Assembly (NCBI RefSeq): GCF_021155765.1
Contig: NC_060106.1
Coordinates: 18,874,031-18,938,030, forward strand
DNA from: Diprion similis
Lineage: Eukaryota; Arthropoda; Insecta; Hymenoptera; Diprionidae
Direction of reading: 5' to 3'
DNA: 64,000 nucleotides
The stretch's first letter is position 1. Each line of letters starts with the position of its first letter. A model generated the notes under the pieces. That model saw only the letters and a list, made by a program, of their open reading frames with translations. It ran no database searches and was not told the DNA's origin. Positions 1-11,274 of this stretch are shown piece by piece. Both the position numbers and the translations under genes were made by a program.

Positions 1-603
1 TGCATGTGTGTATATATATATATATAAGTATGGATATGTGAGAATATGTCCAGACAAGAACGTGTAGACAAACTGCGGGGTTTCGGACTTGGGTTTATTT
101 TCGACGGTAGGTTATAATTTCATCGTCAGCAGCTACAGAGCCGTTATCAAGCGCACGAACTAGCCTGACCTCGATAATTTTACCGGAAATTGAAAACCGA
201 CTTTTTATATTTCCGTATAAATTTAACCACATACGAAATTATCAACATAAGAATATCGTACCGAAAAAGCGTAAAAAAAAAAAAACATTAAAATACTATT
301 GAAATAAATATTAATATATATATATAGAAATAGAAATTTCTATAAAAATTTTAATTTGCGCACAATATTTTTTTCTTTCGGATCGTTGTGCGTAACTATT
401 ATGCAGCTCAATGAAAACAGATCTAACGGATTAAAGATATTTTGAAAAAATTTTTTTTTGATCATCCGGAAAAGAGTCGCGCGAAAGTAGTGAAGAGAAG
501 AAGAAAAGAAGAAGAAAAAATTTACGTCATTAGTCACAAGTATACGGTCTGTTATTCTAAGGGACAGTATAATTGTTTCTTCCGCCGTGACGAAGCTTTG
601 GTA

Positions 604-638
604 TAATAATAGTAATAATAATAATAATAATAATAATA
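604..638. repeat. AAT trinucleotide microsatellite
   Basis: Slightly interrupted run of AAT/TAA units. Confidence 0.9.
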
Positions 639-717
639 CGTGATGCGGTGCAGGCTGTTTTGTCATGCTTAGTCGCTGCTCTTCCTTAAAGTGAAAAGCA
701 CGCAGCAGCAAACAATT

Positions 718-753
718 CTAAGAGCTAATTCTAAGAGCTAATTTTAAGAGCTG
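718..753. repeat. 13-bp tandem repeat, about 2.8 copies
   Basis: The unit CTAAGAGCTAATT occurs twice back to back, followed by a third diverged and shortened copy. Confidence 0.85.
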
Positions 754-1478
754 AAAATTTTTACGTATTACTTTAATTATAGAATTATTAAATAAATTAG
801 CATCGAAACTATGTAGATTTGCCAACTATAGAAAATAGGCGATCAAATAGACCGATAGAAATCTATTCTTCTCCTATATTCGATTCAAGGAATTTAAAAA
901 TATTTCAATAGAGAAAAATAAAAAGTGGTAAGATCAACTAAACAAAGGAAAAAAGGAAAATTCTCAACCGGTGGAACATTATTTATTTCAAGTAACAAAA
1001 CACTTGTTACGTCATATATATATGTATATAGTTGGTAATATCGACAAGTCTTCATTTACTTTTTTTTTTTTTTTTTTTTTGTTTAGTTTGCAACGGATTC
1101 TGATGACCGATTACAGACGATAAAATAGAATGGAAAACGGTGTTTTTTTTTCTTCACATCATAGAACAGATTTGCGTTAATTTCTACTGCCTTGCTGCAA
1201 GTCTTTCGTTACTACTTTTTCTTTCTCTCTTTGTCCTCTTCATCCTGCGGTAACGCAGGCCACATTGTAAACGCGCTTACAATCTCCCGTTGAAATGAGT
1301 TTGCTGTCTATTGCAAGAGCAGCGACGACGGCGAGTAATGACCCCATAATATAACGACGCGTGAATTCCTGTATATATATATATTCACTGTCGCGAGTTT
1401 GTACACTCGAAAACGTTGAATTAGATATTTGAATGAAATATTACAAAATAATGCGTTAAGTCCGTCGAATAGAGTGTC

Positions 1479-1697
1479 GAAAAATGATTAAGATGTATTT
1501 TTTTCCTTTTTCAATTCAATGTTTATTAACAAAGATATAACAAGTTAAATTCCGCGTGACGTCATAATGTTCACCTTGTAGTATGTATGTGTATACCTAT
1601 GCGCGTTGTGACGTCACGCGTCAATTTCAAACTGCTATATCTTTGTTAATTATGAACATTGAATTGAAAGAAGAAAAAATACGTGTCAATTATTTTC
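1479..1697. mobile_element. Fold-back element with ~90-bp inverted arms (MITE-like)
   Basis: The left arm (1479-1569) and right arm (1604-1697) are imperfect reverse complements with only small gaps. Shared blocks in order are a TATTTTTT tract, TTCAATTCAATGTT, TTAACAAAGATATA and the innermost GCGTGACGTCA. The loop is about 34 bp. No open frame lies inside. Long terminal inverted arms with no coding capacity fit a miniature inverted-repeat or fold-back DNA element. I could not identify a target-site duplication, so the exact ends and the family are unknown. Confidence 0.75.
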
Positions 1698-2803
1698 TGA
1701 TATATATATTCTATCTGACGAATCTAATGGAATTCTTTAGTTCAAATACCTAATTCTACGTAAGGGCATTGCAGTTTCACGGCCCCAGAACAATTCGCAG
1801 TCAAACTCAATGTCTCTGAGTGTACATACATCTGCTGTTACCGTCCAGCGCAGCGGTCAATCGTTGTTATTTCATAAGCTTAGGCGTGCACATAGAGTGA
1901 CAAACCATAATGATGGTTATCATATATCCAAGTGTAAATATAAAGTCAGCTGTTGAAATAATTTTCCTGATTTTTCTTTTCTTTTTTCCTTCTTGTATTT
2001 CAAACTCAATTCTCTTCGGATCGTGCGCGTTTTTTTCTTTCTTGAAAATAATTGATATATTGTACGTGAGAAATGAAAATCACTAATAAATTTCTCTATA
2101 AATAAACATACAATTTATAAAGAATTATTTCCACATCAAAGTTTTAACAAATTTTTAGGTGAAATTACTTGAAACAATTGCAAAATCTTAAAACGCATCT
2201 TCGACTCTGGAACAAGCATATTGAAATCGTTGTATGAAAGGTAAAAATTAATTTCGTACAAGGTTTGATAAAAACAAGAATTAATTTCACCTTGCATATA
2301 ATTTGAAAATGAATGTTAATGATCTTGCGTGAAAAATGATTGACGATTTTTTATATAAATTACAGAAAAAACAAACAGAAGAGTAAAAAAAAAACGCTTC
2401 AACACTTTTGTAAAACGGAAATACCCAAAGTACCAAAAAGGAAGTAAAAGAAATTATTCACGGAAGCGAACTCAAAATCGGGACAAAAAATTATATTTTC
2501 CTTTAAAAATGTTTAAATATTCGTAATTGAAAACCGACTGCATGAAAAAAGATGACAAAAAAAAAAAAAAAACCGAGTTCAGAGACGCAAGTGTTAATTA
2601 AAAAATATTTGACCAAATTAAAAATGGTAAAGTGAAAAATGTGTCGAAATTTTATATAAAATTCCCGACATATGACCGTAAAAAAGTTTCATAAAAAATT
2701 CGTTACCTCTGCGTCATGTTTTTGATAATAACTAATTGAGAAAATGGAAAAATTAAAAACGTCATATTCGTCTCTCAAATTTACCTCAACTTTCTGCATC
2801 GTT

Positions 2804-2805
<2 letters not shown>

Positions 2806-2838
<33 letters not shown>
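2806..2838. repeat. TA dinucleotide microsatellite
   Basis: Uninterrupted alternating TA run. Confidence 0.9.
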
Positions 2839-2842
<4 letters not shown>

Positions 2843-4899
2843 TTAACAAATGTGAGGGAGTATATATAAATAATTTCTTAACATAATTTCTACATACGCA
2901 CACGCTTAGGCAACGGACGGATACAATATACATATATATGAAAATTCCTTAGCACATTTGGAAGCTTATATGAATATAAAAAAGCTAAAGAGAAACACGA
3001 GACCTGAAAAAGTGGCGATTGTAAATTAATAGGCTTCTAGATTTCACTCGTCTACAATAAAAGCGAATATTTTTATTATTGATTCTCATATCGTCCGCGG
3101 ATTGTAAAACTATTGACGCGGATTGCAAATATATGTGTGTATATATATATATATGCAATCAAGATAATTCCAACATTGTAAATGCGCAAGAGAATTACAT
3201 AAATCATTGACCTCATGGCACGCTGAAAAAAAATTGGGCAACATTTACTCGCTCTACTATCCACGTGATGATAAAAATTTTGTAACTGAAAGGATACGAC
3301 TGCCTACAGAGTAGTGAACAGGTAAAGAAATAATAAAAATAAAGTCAAATGAGTGAGGGTATTAGAATAACTTTTGTAACATATATATATACACTATATA
3401 CGCCAATACAAGAATTATTCAAACATTTAATGGTAAGACTGTAATTTAAAAAGTATGAAATGTTGTTGTACGTGTATTACATATCCTTGGACATATATGT
3501 ATATATATCCTACGTAATAGCATGCTTAGAAGACTTCATGTTCGTCGTCGTGTAATAATAAGATATAGATTTGCGCAAGATTTAACTATGATACGTATGT
3601 ATGCAACAGAAGCCTTCAGACTTCGTGCGGATTATAGTCGAAGAGGAATATAGAAGAAACACAGGTACCTAGTTAAAAATAAAAAGAAAAAAAAAAATCG
3701 GCGCGGCACAACGTAACGCAGAGATAGTTATTTGTATTTTTATTTCATCAGAGAGAGAGAGAGAGAGAGAAAAAAATCTCGATCATTTGATCTGTATGTT
3801 CGTTATATTTTTAATTCTTTCACTCTTTGATTATTATTTTTTCTCTTACTCACTGTATAAAATACTTCTTTCAAATTACAAATTATGTATACATGTATAA
3901 TAATTTATCCAAAGAGTTGATTTTTATTTAAGGACTCGTAAGTGAGTTCAGGAGCTAATTCAAGTACATTTTATACAAATGCACGTGAACGAGAGGAGAT
4001 GAAAAGATTATGAAAAAGGATACTAAAAGAAAAGAAAAAGAAAAAAAGAATGCGTCTTTGTCGTTGTACGGTTTGTAAAGAGAGTAAAAATTAAAGAATC
4101 GGGGTCGCGATACTACAGCAGTTGATAAACATGAGATAATTAACAACGGCGTGTCTGCGACAGACTTTATCGCTACAGGAATCAAGAATTTTTGTTTACC
4201 GAATCTAGTCGTTGAACCGCTAGCGCTGTACCTATAAATACAGATACCCGAAATCTCAAACTTTCTATTCTCATTTTTGATTTCCAAGATTCGGGTATAT
4301 GTAGATAAAAAATTGAGCCTCAAATTTGTGTAGTACTTCTAAACTGGAAACATGGTTTCTAGGAATATGAATGTTAAATGACTTCGCAGATCATTCAGTG
4401 CATATTCGCCCACAGTTAATTTATTACCATATTACATGTATGTACATATGACGTGTAATCTAGACACAGACAAGTTTTCGGACTAAACATATCGAGCTTG
4501 AATCGTTCGTCGAAACGAGATAGTCGCAGTGATTACGAAGCTGAAGTTAGTAACGTGAACTTATCGAAACGTTAAAACAAAAATTACTGTTTTGTACATT
4601 CTTCTGACTAAGCGAAGAAGTTGAATTTACAAGATCTGAGTTGTTTGTCGATGCTTTATTAACGGTTTACTAAGTATCGGGTAATCCTAAAGTTGTAAAA
4701 TAACGACTTTTACTGCGGTCGGCATCGTTAAAATAACGTTGCAAACTTCAGTCTGATCTAGGACTTCGTAATTTAAATCGGCTAATCCTCCCTGAAGTGA
4801 GGAATCAAAGGCAATAAAAGAAGGGGGGGAAAAAAGAAAAGCGGCAACAGTTTGAGAGAGATTTATTAGCAGTATTAGCACCCCGCATCAGCCATCATC

Positions 4900-6150
4900 C
4901 ACCTGACGTGAAAGGAAGCGAAATGTCCGTTTTCTACCGTCAGCTGTCGGCCGACGGTGGCCGTTTCTTCTCTATTGATTGGTTGCTATTGAAGCAGCCC
5001 GTACGCACGCCGAGTACTTAGAGGTTAGGTTAGGTTAGGTAAGGTAAGGTGAGGTGAGGTTGAGTAACGTCGAGCCGTAGAAGTGAATACCGCCTCGGTC
5101 ATTAGCAGGGTCGCAACCTGACTCACGCCGACGCCAGGTGATAAAAAAAAAAGGTTTCCAGGGCGACGAGGAGCCGAGAGTCGCGGAGATTCGAAGCACG
5201 GCGAAGGCGTCGGTCTGCCGAGTGCGCCGAGTGAGAAAAAAAAACAAAAGACGGTCGGAGAGCGCGTAAGTAAACGAAGTGAAGCGAGGTACGTGTGTAA
5301 TCGTGTACTCACCCTAACCCTGAAGTTGCGAAGAGGGAAAGCGAAGCCTCGACGTCGTCGTCGCAGCGAGAAACGAATGTCGGTCGTAGCGTGTGAGACG
5401 GAGGCGCCTATTTTTGCCCACACCAAGGCCGCTTCCTGCAGAGGCGTTTATAATCCACCATATATGTATGTGTCGACGAACAGCACAAGTAAAAAACTGC
5501 AGTTGCCTTATCACCGTAGTATTATCATTTTTACTGCACCACAACAATGCGTAAGACCACTGTACGATTAAGCACGCTTGCGTAGGCAGCGACACATGCG
5601 ATTCAATTAAATTTCCTAAATTACCTGTGCCAGGAACAACGGAAACTGATAGGACTCACAGTGTCCGGGAGATGAAGTGTCCTAATGTGTAATCTAATCT
5701 GCCGGTGTTTACACGCCCTGATCGAACTCGGCCTGCGACGCTGTCTCTCTCATCCAATCTCTCCTGATCGCGGCGAGAGAAATCGAATGTAACGGTAAGC
5801 AACGCTTATTCGCTCGGGACAACAACTTTTCACCGAAAGAGACGCGCGCGCGGAACAATCTCCTCGATTCAAAGTCCCCGACTGATTTGATTCTTCGTTT
5901 GACAGCGCGGCCTCATCCCGACCGACGCTGTCTCGCGTTCGTCGCGCTATCTGTCGGCCAGATTATAAACGATCTTCGTTTCGCTCTCCTGCATCAATCT
6001 TCGCCCGCAACGATGCGATGTGCGGTGTGTCCGAGGAGCGAAGAGCGAATAAGTAAGTATATTGACGACCACGCGACGCCGGCATCAAGAGCTCTGGCGA
6101 CTCGACGAAATATCGACGAATCGAGACAAACGGACTAGGTACTCTCAACT
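4900..6150 (+). promoter_or_regulatory. GC-richer block, probable promoter with non-coding first exons
   Basis: This block is clearly richer in C, G and CpG than the rest of the window. It carries a CCAAT-type sequence near 4975 and the TTAGG run at 5021. At least three good plus-strand splice donors follow one another: GTAAGTAAAC near 5267, GTAAGCAACG near 5793 and GTAAGTATAT near 6052. This suggests alternative first exons transcribed to the right. I find no matching coding exons downstream before the next plus-strand gene at 34 kb, so the transcript may be non-coding or have very long introns. Short open frames on both strands here are probably by-products of the GC content. Confidence 0.4.
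5021..5065 (+). repeat. Short TTAGG-type run
   Basis: Four GGTTA/GGTTAG units degrade into GGTAA and GGTGA units. TTAGG is the canonical insect telomere repeat. Here it is short and interstitial, just upstream of the GC-rich block. Confidence 0.8.
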
Positions 6151-7354
6151 TTTCTTCGTCGATATTTTATCACCATCTTCGCACTCTGCTTTCATCACCC
6201 ACTGCATTGGATCGATTTGAATGACGCCACCACGCGGAGATCAATTCAAAGATATGTCGGCGATATTGCGAAATCTGCGGAATATTATGAATGAGTGTGT
6301 TCCTCAGCTTGATGAATTCAATATTACGTGTAATTGTACTTATATACTGCAGGAGAAACTTGTATGACATATTCTACTGAACCTTTATGAAAACTGTATA
6401 TCGTTATTGAAAAATAAATAAAAAATAAAATCAAGAAATTTACTCAAGTTGTAGAATGATTTGGTACTATCCCACGGCACGTATGTATGTACTATGTTAT
6501 GGTATATCTGGACTACTGGACTTGTATTAGATAACGGAAGCCCGGTGGCGTAATTGGATACATTGATTGGGTACCGGCATTTGGTAATCATATAATGTTG
6601 TATAGGCGACTTCTCATTCGAGAAATTGAATCAACGTTCCCACCGTTCATTGTCAAAACTTGATGAATATGTAACGGTTGGGTTTTTCAACTTTCAACTC
6701 TTATCTCAACGGCAATTACACTTTTTGCGAAATGCGTTCAGAATCGCGATTAACGTATTTTCATTTATTGCAAATCGCAAGCTATTTCAGATGTTTAAAT
6801 CTTGTATACGAAAAAAAACTTGTCCAGTCAGAAAATACAATTGTAATCACAATTTTTGATACCATTCTTTTGTTTTTCTAATCGTTGGGCGGGGGCGGGG
6901 TCATTGCTGGTCGCAATCAAGAATTTCGACCAGATTTTGCAGTAGCTTTGACCACTATCTTGAATTTATGGTTTAGGTCGGAAAATATCAAACATGGACA
7001 AAAAATTGTTCCGACCAAAGTCGTAGAGAATTAATTTCCCCACGAGTTTAGCTATGAATCTGACAGAAATTCTGGATTTAGACTACCAAAGAAGAAAATA
7101 GTGCTGGTATCGCAAAATTGCTATTTCAGATGTTCTTTTTTGTTATTGTTATACATACCGGCTGAGCTATTTGAACAAGTAACTTCGCACTTTTACTGTT
7201 ATACTGGATGATTCGTTCACCACGTAAAATTGCTAAAGAACATTATCCTCATTTGTTCACAGCCAACTCTCGTGCCGTTAATTTATTTTCCTTATGTTCT
7301 CCATATCGCAGTTTCTCCAGAGCAGTTTGAATGTGAAATTTAATATACGTACAG

Positions 7355-7386
<32 letters not shown>
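7355..7386. repeat. CA dinucleotide microsatellite
   Basis: Uninterrupted CA run of about 16 units. Confidence 0.95.
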
Positions 7387-7388
<2 letters not shown>

Positions 7389-9254
7389 ACTATAATTAAC
7401 ATTTAATATGATCTCGAAAATTTTACAGATCAACAACTTTTCTAATATCAAATAATTACAAGAATCTCCAACATGTTGACTTTACTAATAATGCGTAAAT
7501 AAAAATACATCGTCGCCATTTTCAACGTTAAAATGATGCCAACCGTCGCGAGCATTGAAGCATAAAACGTGACCAATTCGGCCCATTGCATTCATTGTTT
7601 TTGATTGCTCTGTTGACTCGTTTTTCCCCATTTTTCGTATGTACGGAAGATGCGCTTGGCTGTAATAACCATCAGGCTTTAGCGGACTTTTATAATGCAG
7701 GATAGCACAAAACATATCCGAAGAATTCTCAACATTCCTACTCATTTTTCAACCCAAATACCCAATACAATTATGTCTCATATAACACAAGAATATTAAA
7801 TCATCACAGGCATGGCATGATAATTGAAATCCTAGGAAGGTTTAATAGTCTGTAATTGGGCCATCGAAACGATCAAATTGCGGGTACACTTTCTTTTTAC
7901 ATTGTTAAAATATAATGTCTCCGACGTCTAACTATCATACTTTCACATAGCATCAAATCAGTGATAACAATTAGCATTTTTTAGCATGGCCGTGGATTTC
8001 CAAAACAAGATGTAACCCCTCTTATAATTTTGGAAATTCATTCAAATACTTTCACGTGTACTAGAAAAAGTGTGTAGTAATAACCGTATAATAGACGGCT
8101 AAATTACAGACTGTCAGTTATTTTTGATCCATGCATCGAGGCAAACAATTAATTATTATAGTAGTGACACTGAACTTCTTAATTGAGAGGCCAAGACGTG
8201 TAGGCAGCCAATTATTAACTATATATGTATATATATATATATACCTATTCGTATTCTACCGAGCTCTTCGGGGCACAACGCAATGCAAGTAAGAAATACG
8301 AATAAATTTACGACTCTGCGGAGTTAAAAATGCATACAATATCATCGAATACCCCATAATAAAACTGATTGTATTTTACTCTTACGGATTATTTTTATGA
8401 ATTAAACAACTGTTGCACAGAACTCGTATATATAAAAAAAATGAAAAAGCAATAAAGAAATGAAATTGTGACGTAATTTTGATGCTGATTATTTCTCATA
8501 AAAAGAGGCCCACAATCTCGTCTTTTAATTATCAATGTTTTTTTTCACACGACCTTGCTATATTGATTTTATTCATTCTTTGTCGATAGAACGAATTCAT
8601 TTGGCAACTTCTTATTACACAGCCATGATTCTGATTACTGTATTGCGGGTCTCGTAATTCAGGAGTTTGTCCACGAGCGTAATGCGCTACAGGTTACATA
8701 TAATCAGGCGGGCTACTGCGTGAAACTGAATAATCATTCTAATCTAGAATGACCAAAAGATATGGCCATTCAGGTATAAATAAATTTGAAAACATTCAAT
8801 CAGTAATCATTGATACAGATTTTGCGATTATAAACGATGTTAGGAATTTAAGATCTATGAAATTGCATTTTAGATTGGTAAATCTGTGTAAAGTTACTGA
8901 AGGACTGGGTGAAAATTTATACAGAGATTTTGTGAAAATTGCGAAGCAGCTTTTAAATAGATAGACAGGATACAAATTTTTTGTCATTTTACAGCTAAGT
9001 TTTCTGGTGAAAATCTCAACATTTTTCATGACGATGTTCCATCATTTTTCTTCAACGTTCTCAAAGTTGTGCTGGAGTGTCTCACGTTTTTCTGTTGAGA
9101 TTCTGACAATTCTTTGCGCAAATTTAATAATTTTGAATTCAAATTAACAAATCTATTTCAATCACTGAAATTTCAATGGACTCGGTCATACACCGCTTCA
9201 AACCAACAGATATAACTAGTGAGTAACACTGTGATTAACTGATGTTTTCGAATT

Positions 9255-9600
9255 TACAAAAAATGTGGAAATCTCACGTGTCCAGGGTTTGTACGCTTTT
9301 TGGAATCTGAAATTTCCGGACTTTTCTAGGTATTCTATCCTGAAAATAGAATTTTTCAACAACCTTTCAAGAAATATGCCGCTGATTAGTGACAACTGTT
9401 TTAACACTTTAATACCGTTAATATTACCTAGTAACTATCTTACTGTCTATCATTTTACAAACAATAGCATGCGATTTGCCGAGAGAAAAAAACGAAAGAA
9501 TTGCCTGACTTTGCTCTGCTGTAAGAAATTCCCTGAGTTTTTTCAATTATCTCTGGACGTGCAAACCCTGAGTCGTGAAAATTCAGAAACTTACAATAGT
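9255..9600. repeat. Degenerate CCCTGA-type interspersed repeat in inverted orientation
   Basis: The left side carries TCCAGGGTTTGTACG and AAATTTCCGGACTTTTC. The right side carries the inverted counterparts GGACGTGCAAACCCTG and AAATTCCCTGAGTTTT. CCCTGA-rich degenerate copies like these are typical of short interspersed repeats in invertebrate genomes. Borders are approximate. Confidence 0.4.
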
Positions 9601-10566
9601 TAACAGAAAAGTTTAAGTATTTACTCATTCGTTTATTTATTTCTAATAACTTAATTGTAGACATGTAATTTAGATTTATTTTTCACGTAAACAATATGTA
9701 TTAAAATTATAGACATGAACCACCCTTATTATTATTAGTGTTATTAGATCCATATATTCACGACGCACATCTGTTGCGAATTTAATAAATATTACTCAAT
9801 ATAAAATATTTGTCCGTATATGCCCTTTATAAGTTTGAATAAAACATTTAGCTTAATTCGCCGATATCCATTACTACTGCCGAAAGTACTGGTTATACTT
9901 GATGCAAATTGTTTAATTGCTTTGAAAATTTGTCTGCACACTCAGCTCGATATCCAATATGGCAATATTTCAAAAAAACTTTTGTATCACTTTCTGGATT
10001 GGTTGCCAGATATATTACATGCAAACATGTCAGTGTGGAATTCAAACGAAGACATTTAGTGAACATAAACAGAACGAGACGGAGGAAAAAATTAAAATAG
10101 GCAAACGAATGAATGACTGTTAATTCGGTGGTTTGTTCATGAACTTTTGAGATGGTTTCAAAGATGAACACACGCACTTTGTTAACTATTATCAAAATGG
10201 AAAAATGGATAGGGAAATATTGAATTAAATATATTTACATTGGTAAGTCAAATAGTTACTTGAATTTTGCCGTGGAATATCAACCGTTATTATCGAGTCA
10301 TTGGTATTCCTTCATTTTACACATTTATATTTCCGACTTTTGCCGTCTCTATTTTCCACTCATTTTCGACCAGCGACAAAATTGCTAAACGCTCTGGTAT
10401 GAAACAAACGTTTGAAAGTTATTTCATCGTATCGGAATTAGGGTTACAATAATCAATCTTCTTTGGTGACAAGTGTGTTCGATATTCCGACAATTCTTTT
10501 CCTCTTACTTATGTAATATTAACCTAGTGGAAAATGAAATTCAATCAGACTCAGGAATCAATAAAG

Positions 10567-10680
10567 AAGCTCATCCCGTGGATATGGGATAACCAACTTT
10601 TACGCGTAAATCGCTTTGAAATTCAACCGACATGGTTGAATGCACCGTCAGCTTTCTCAAAGCGAATTTCTCATGAGCTT
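10567..10680. repeat. 114-bp nested inverted repeat (cruciform-forming)
   Basis: Three nested inverted pairs share one centre: AAGCTCAT with ATGAGCTT outermost, AATCGCTTTGA with TCAAAGCGAATT, and ATTCAACC with GGTTGAAT separated by only 5 bases. No coding sequence is present. Confidence 0.7.
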
Positions 10681-11165
10681 TGAGATGACAAATGTGACTT
10701 GTTTTTTTGCATACTAGATTCCAAAAAAATCACATCACTTTCATACCAGTGTTGAATTATTGGGCGTAAAAAAATATTTGAAAACAGTCAATTCACATCG
10801 GTATCGATTTCGCGCAAAAATTACCAGTAATAATATAACATGTAACAATAAAAGGATAAAATAAGATAAAAAATATACGATAACCATGATTATGCACTGC
10901 TTCAGACCACTCTCTTAAAATTACTATGATATTAATTCAGTTATTAAATTAAGAGTAAACCATTTCTTCTCGCGATTCAATTGCGCCCGTACAATTTTTA
11001 TGACACGTTACATAAGTCTAGGTGTGGTAAGGTACGATTTTGCGGTAAACATGTATCACTACACACCGTCAAGCGTGAGTAGTATGTTATCTGTTTTTTC
11101 TCCCCAGCAATTCTTTTCTTTCTTTTACCTTTTTTTGTTTTCTTTGATTTTTTTTTTTACATCCA

Positions 11166-11171
11166 TTTATT
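11166..11171 (-). terminator. Candidate polyadenylation signal of the gene at 11.3-15.9 kb
   Basis: AATAAA on the minus strand, about 105 bases past the predicted stop codon. Confidence 0.55.
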
Positions 11172-11274
11172 TTTATCGAAGTACCCATTGACGGTTTAAG
11201 AAAGAATTATGCAAAGTCCAACAGTGCACTTCCGTCAGTATAATTCATTTGTTGAAAATGTACTCCGTTTCAGC

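Larger units (their letters stand above)
1..4860. other. AT-rich non-coding stretch without a supported gene
   Basis: I see no open frame here with a recognisable domain or with splice sites that connect to coding sequence. The stretch holds TA, AAT, GA and poly-T simple repeats, a 13-bp tandem repeat and a long fold-back element, each listed separately. It could be intron or intergenic DNA of a gene to the left. The frame at 340-711 on the minus strand gets its leucine run from an ATA/AAT microsatellite and is rejected as coding. Confidence 0.6.
6200..11160. other. Non-coding stretch without a supported gene
   Basis: I see no domain-bearing or splice-connected coding sequence. It contains a CA microsatellite, two fold-back structures and several isolated short frames, including an 86-codon minus-strand frame at 7485-7745, none of which resembles a known family. 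Confidence 0.55.

Noticed and set aside
340-711. Minus-strand frame of 123 codons with a long leucine run
   Set aside because: The leucine and phenylalanine runs come from AAT and poly-A simple repeats; no domain or splice context.
5025-5595. Overlapping frames on both strands in the GC-richer block
   Set aside because: Overlapping frames on both strands are expected from local GC content; none has a recognisable motif.
7485-7745. 86-codon minus-strand frame
   Set aside because: Balanced composition and an ATG start, but no family resemblance, no splice partners and an isolated position; not enough to call a gene.
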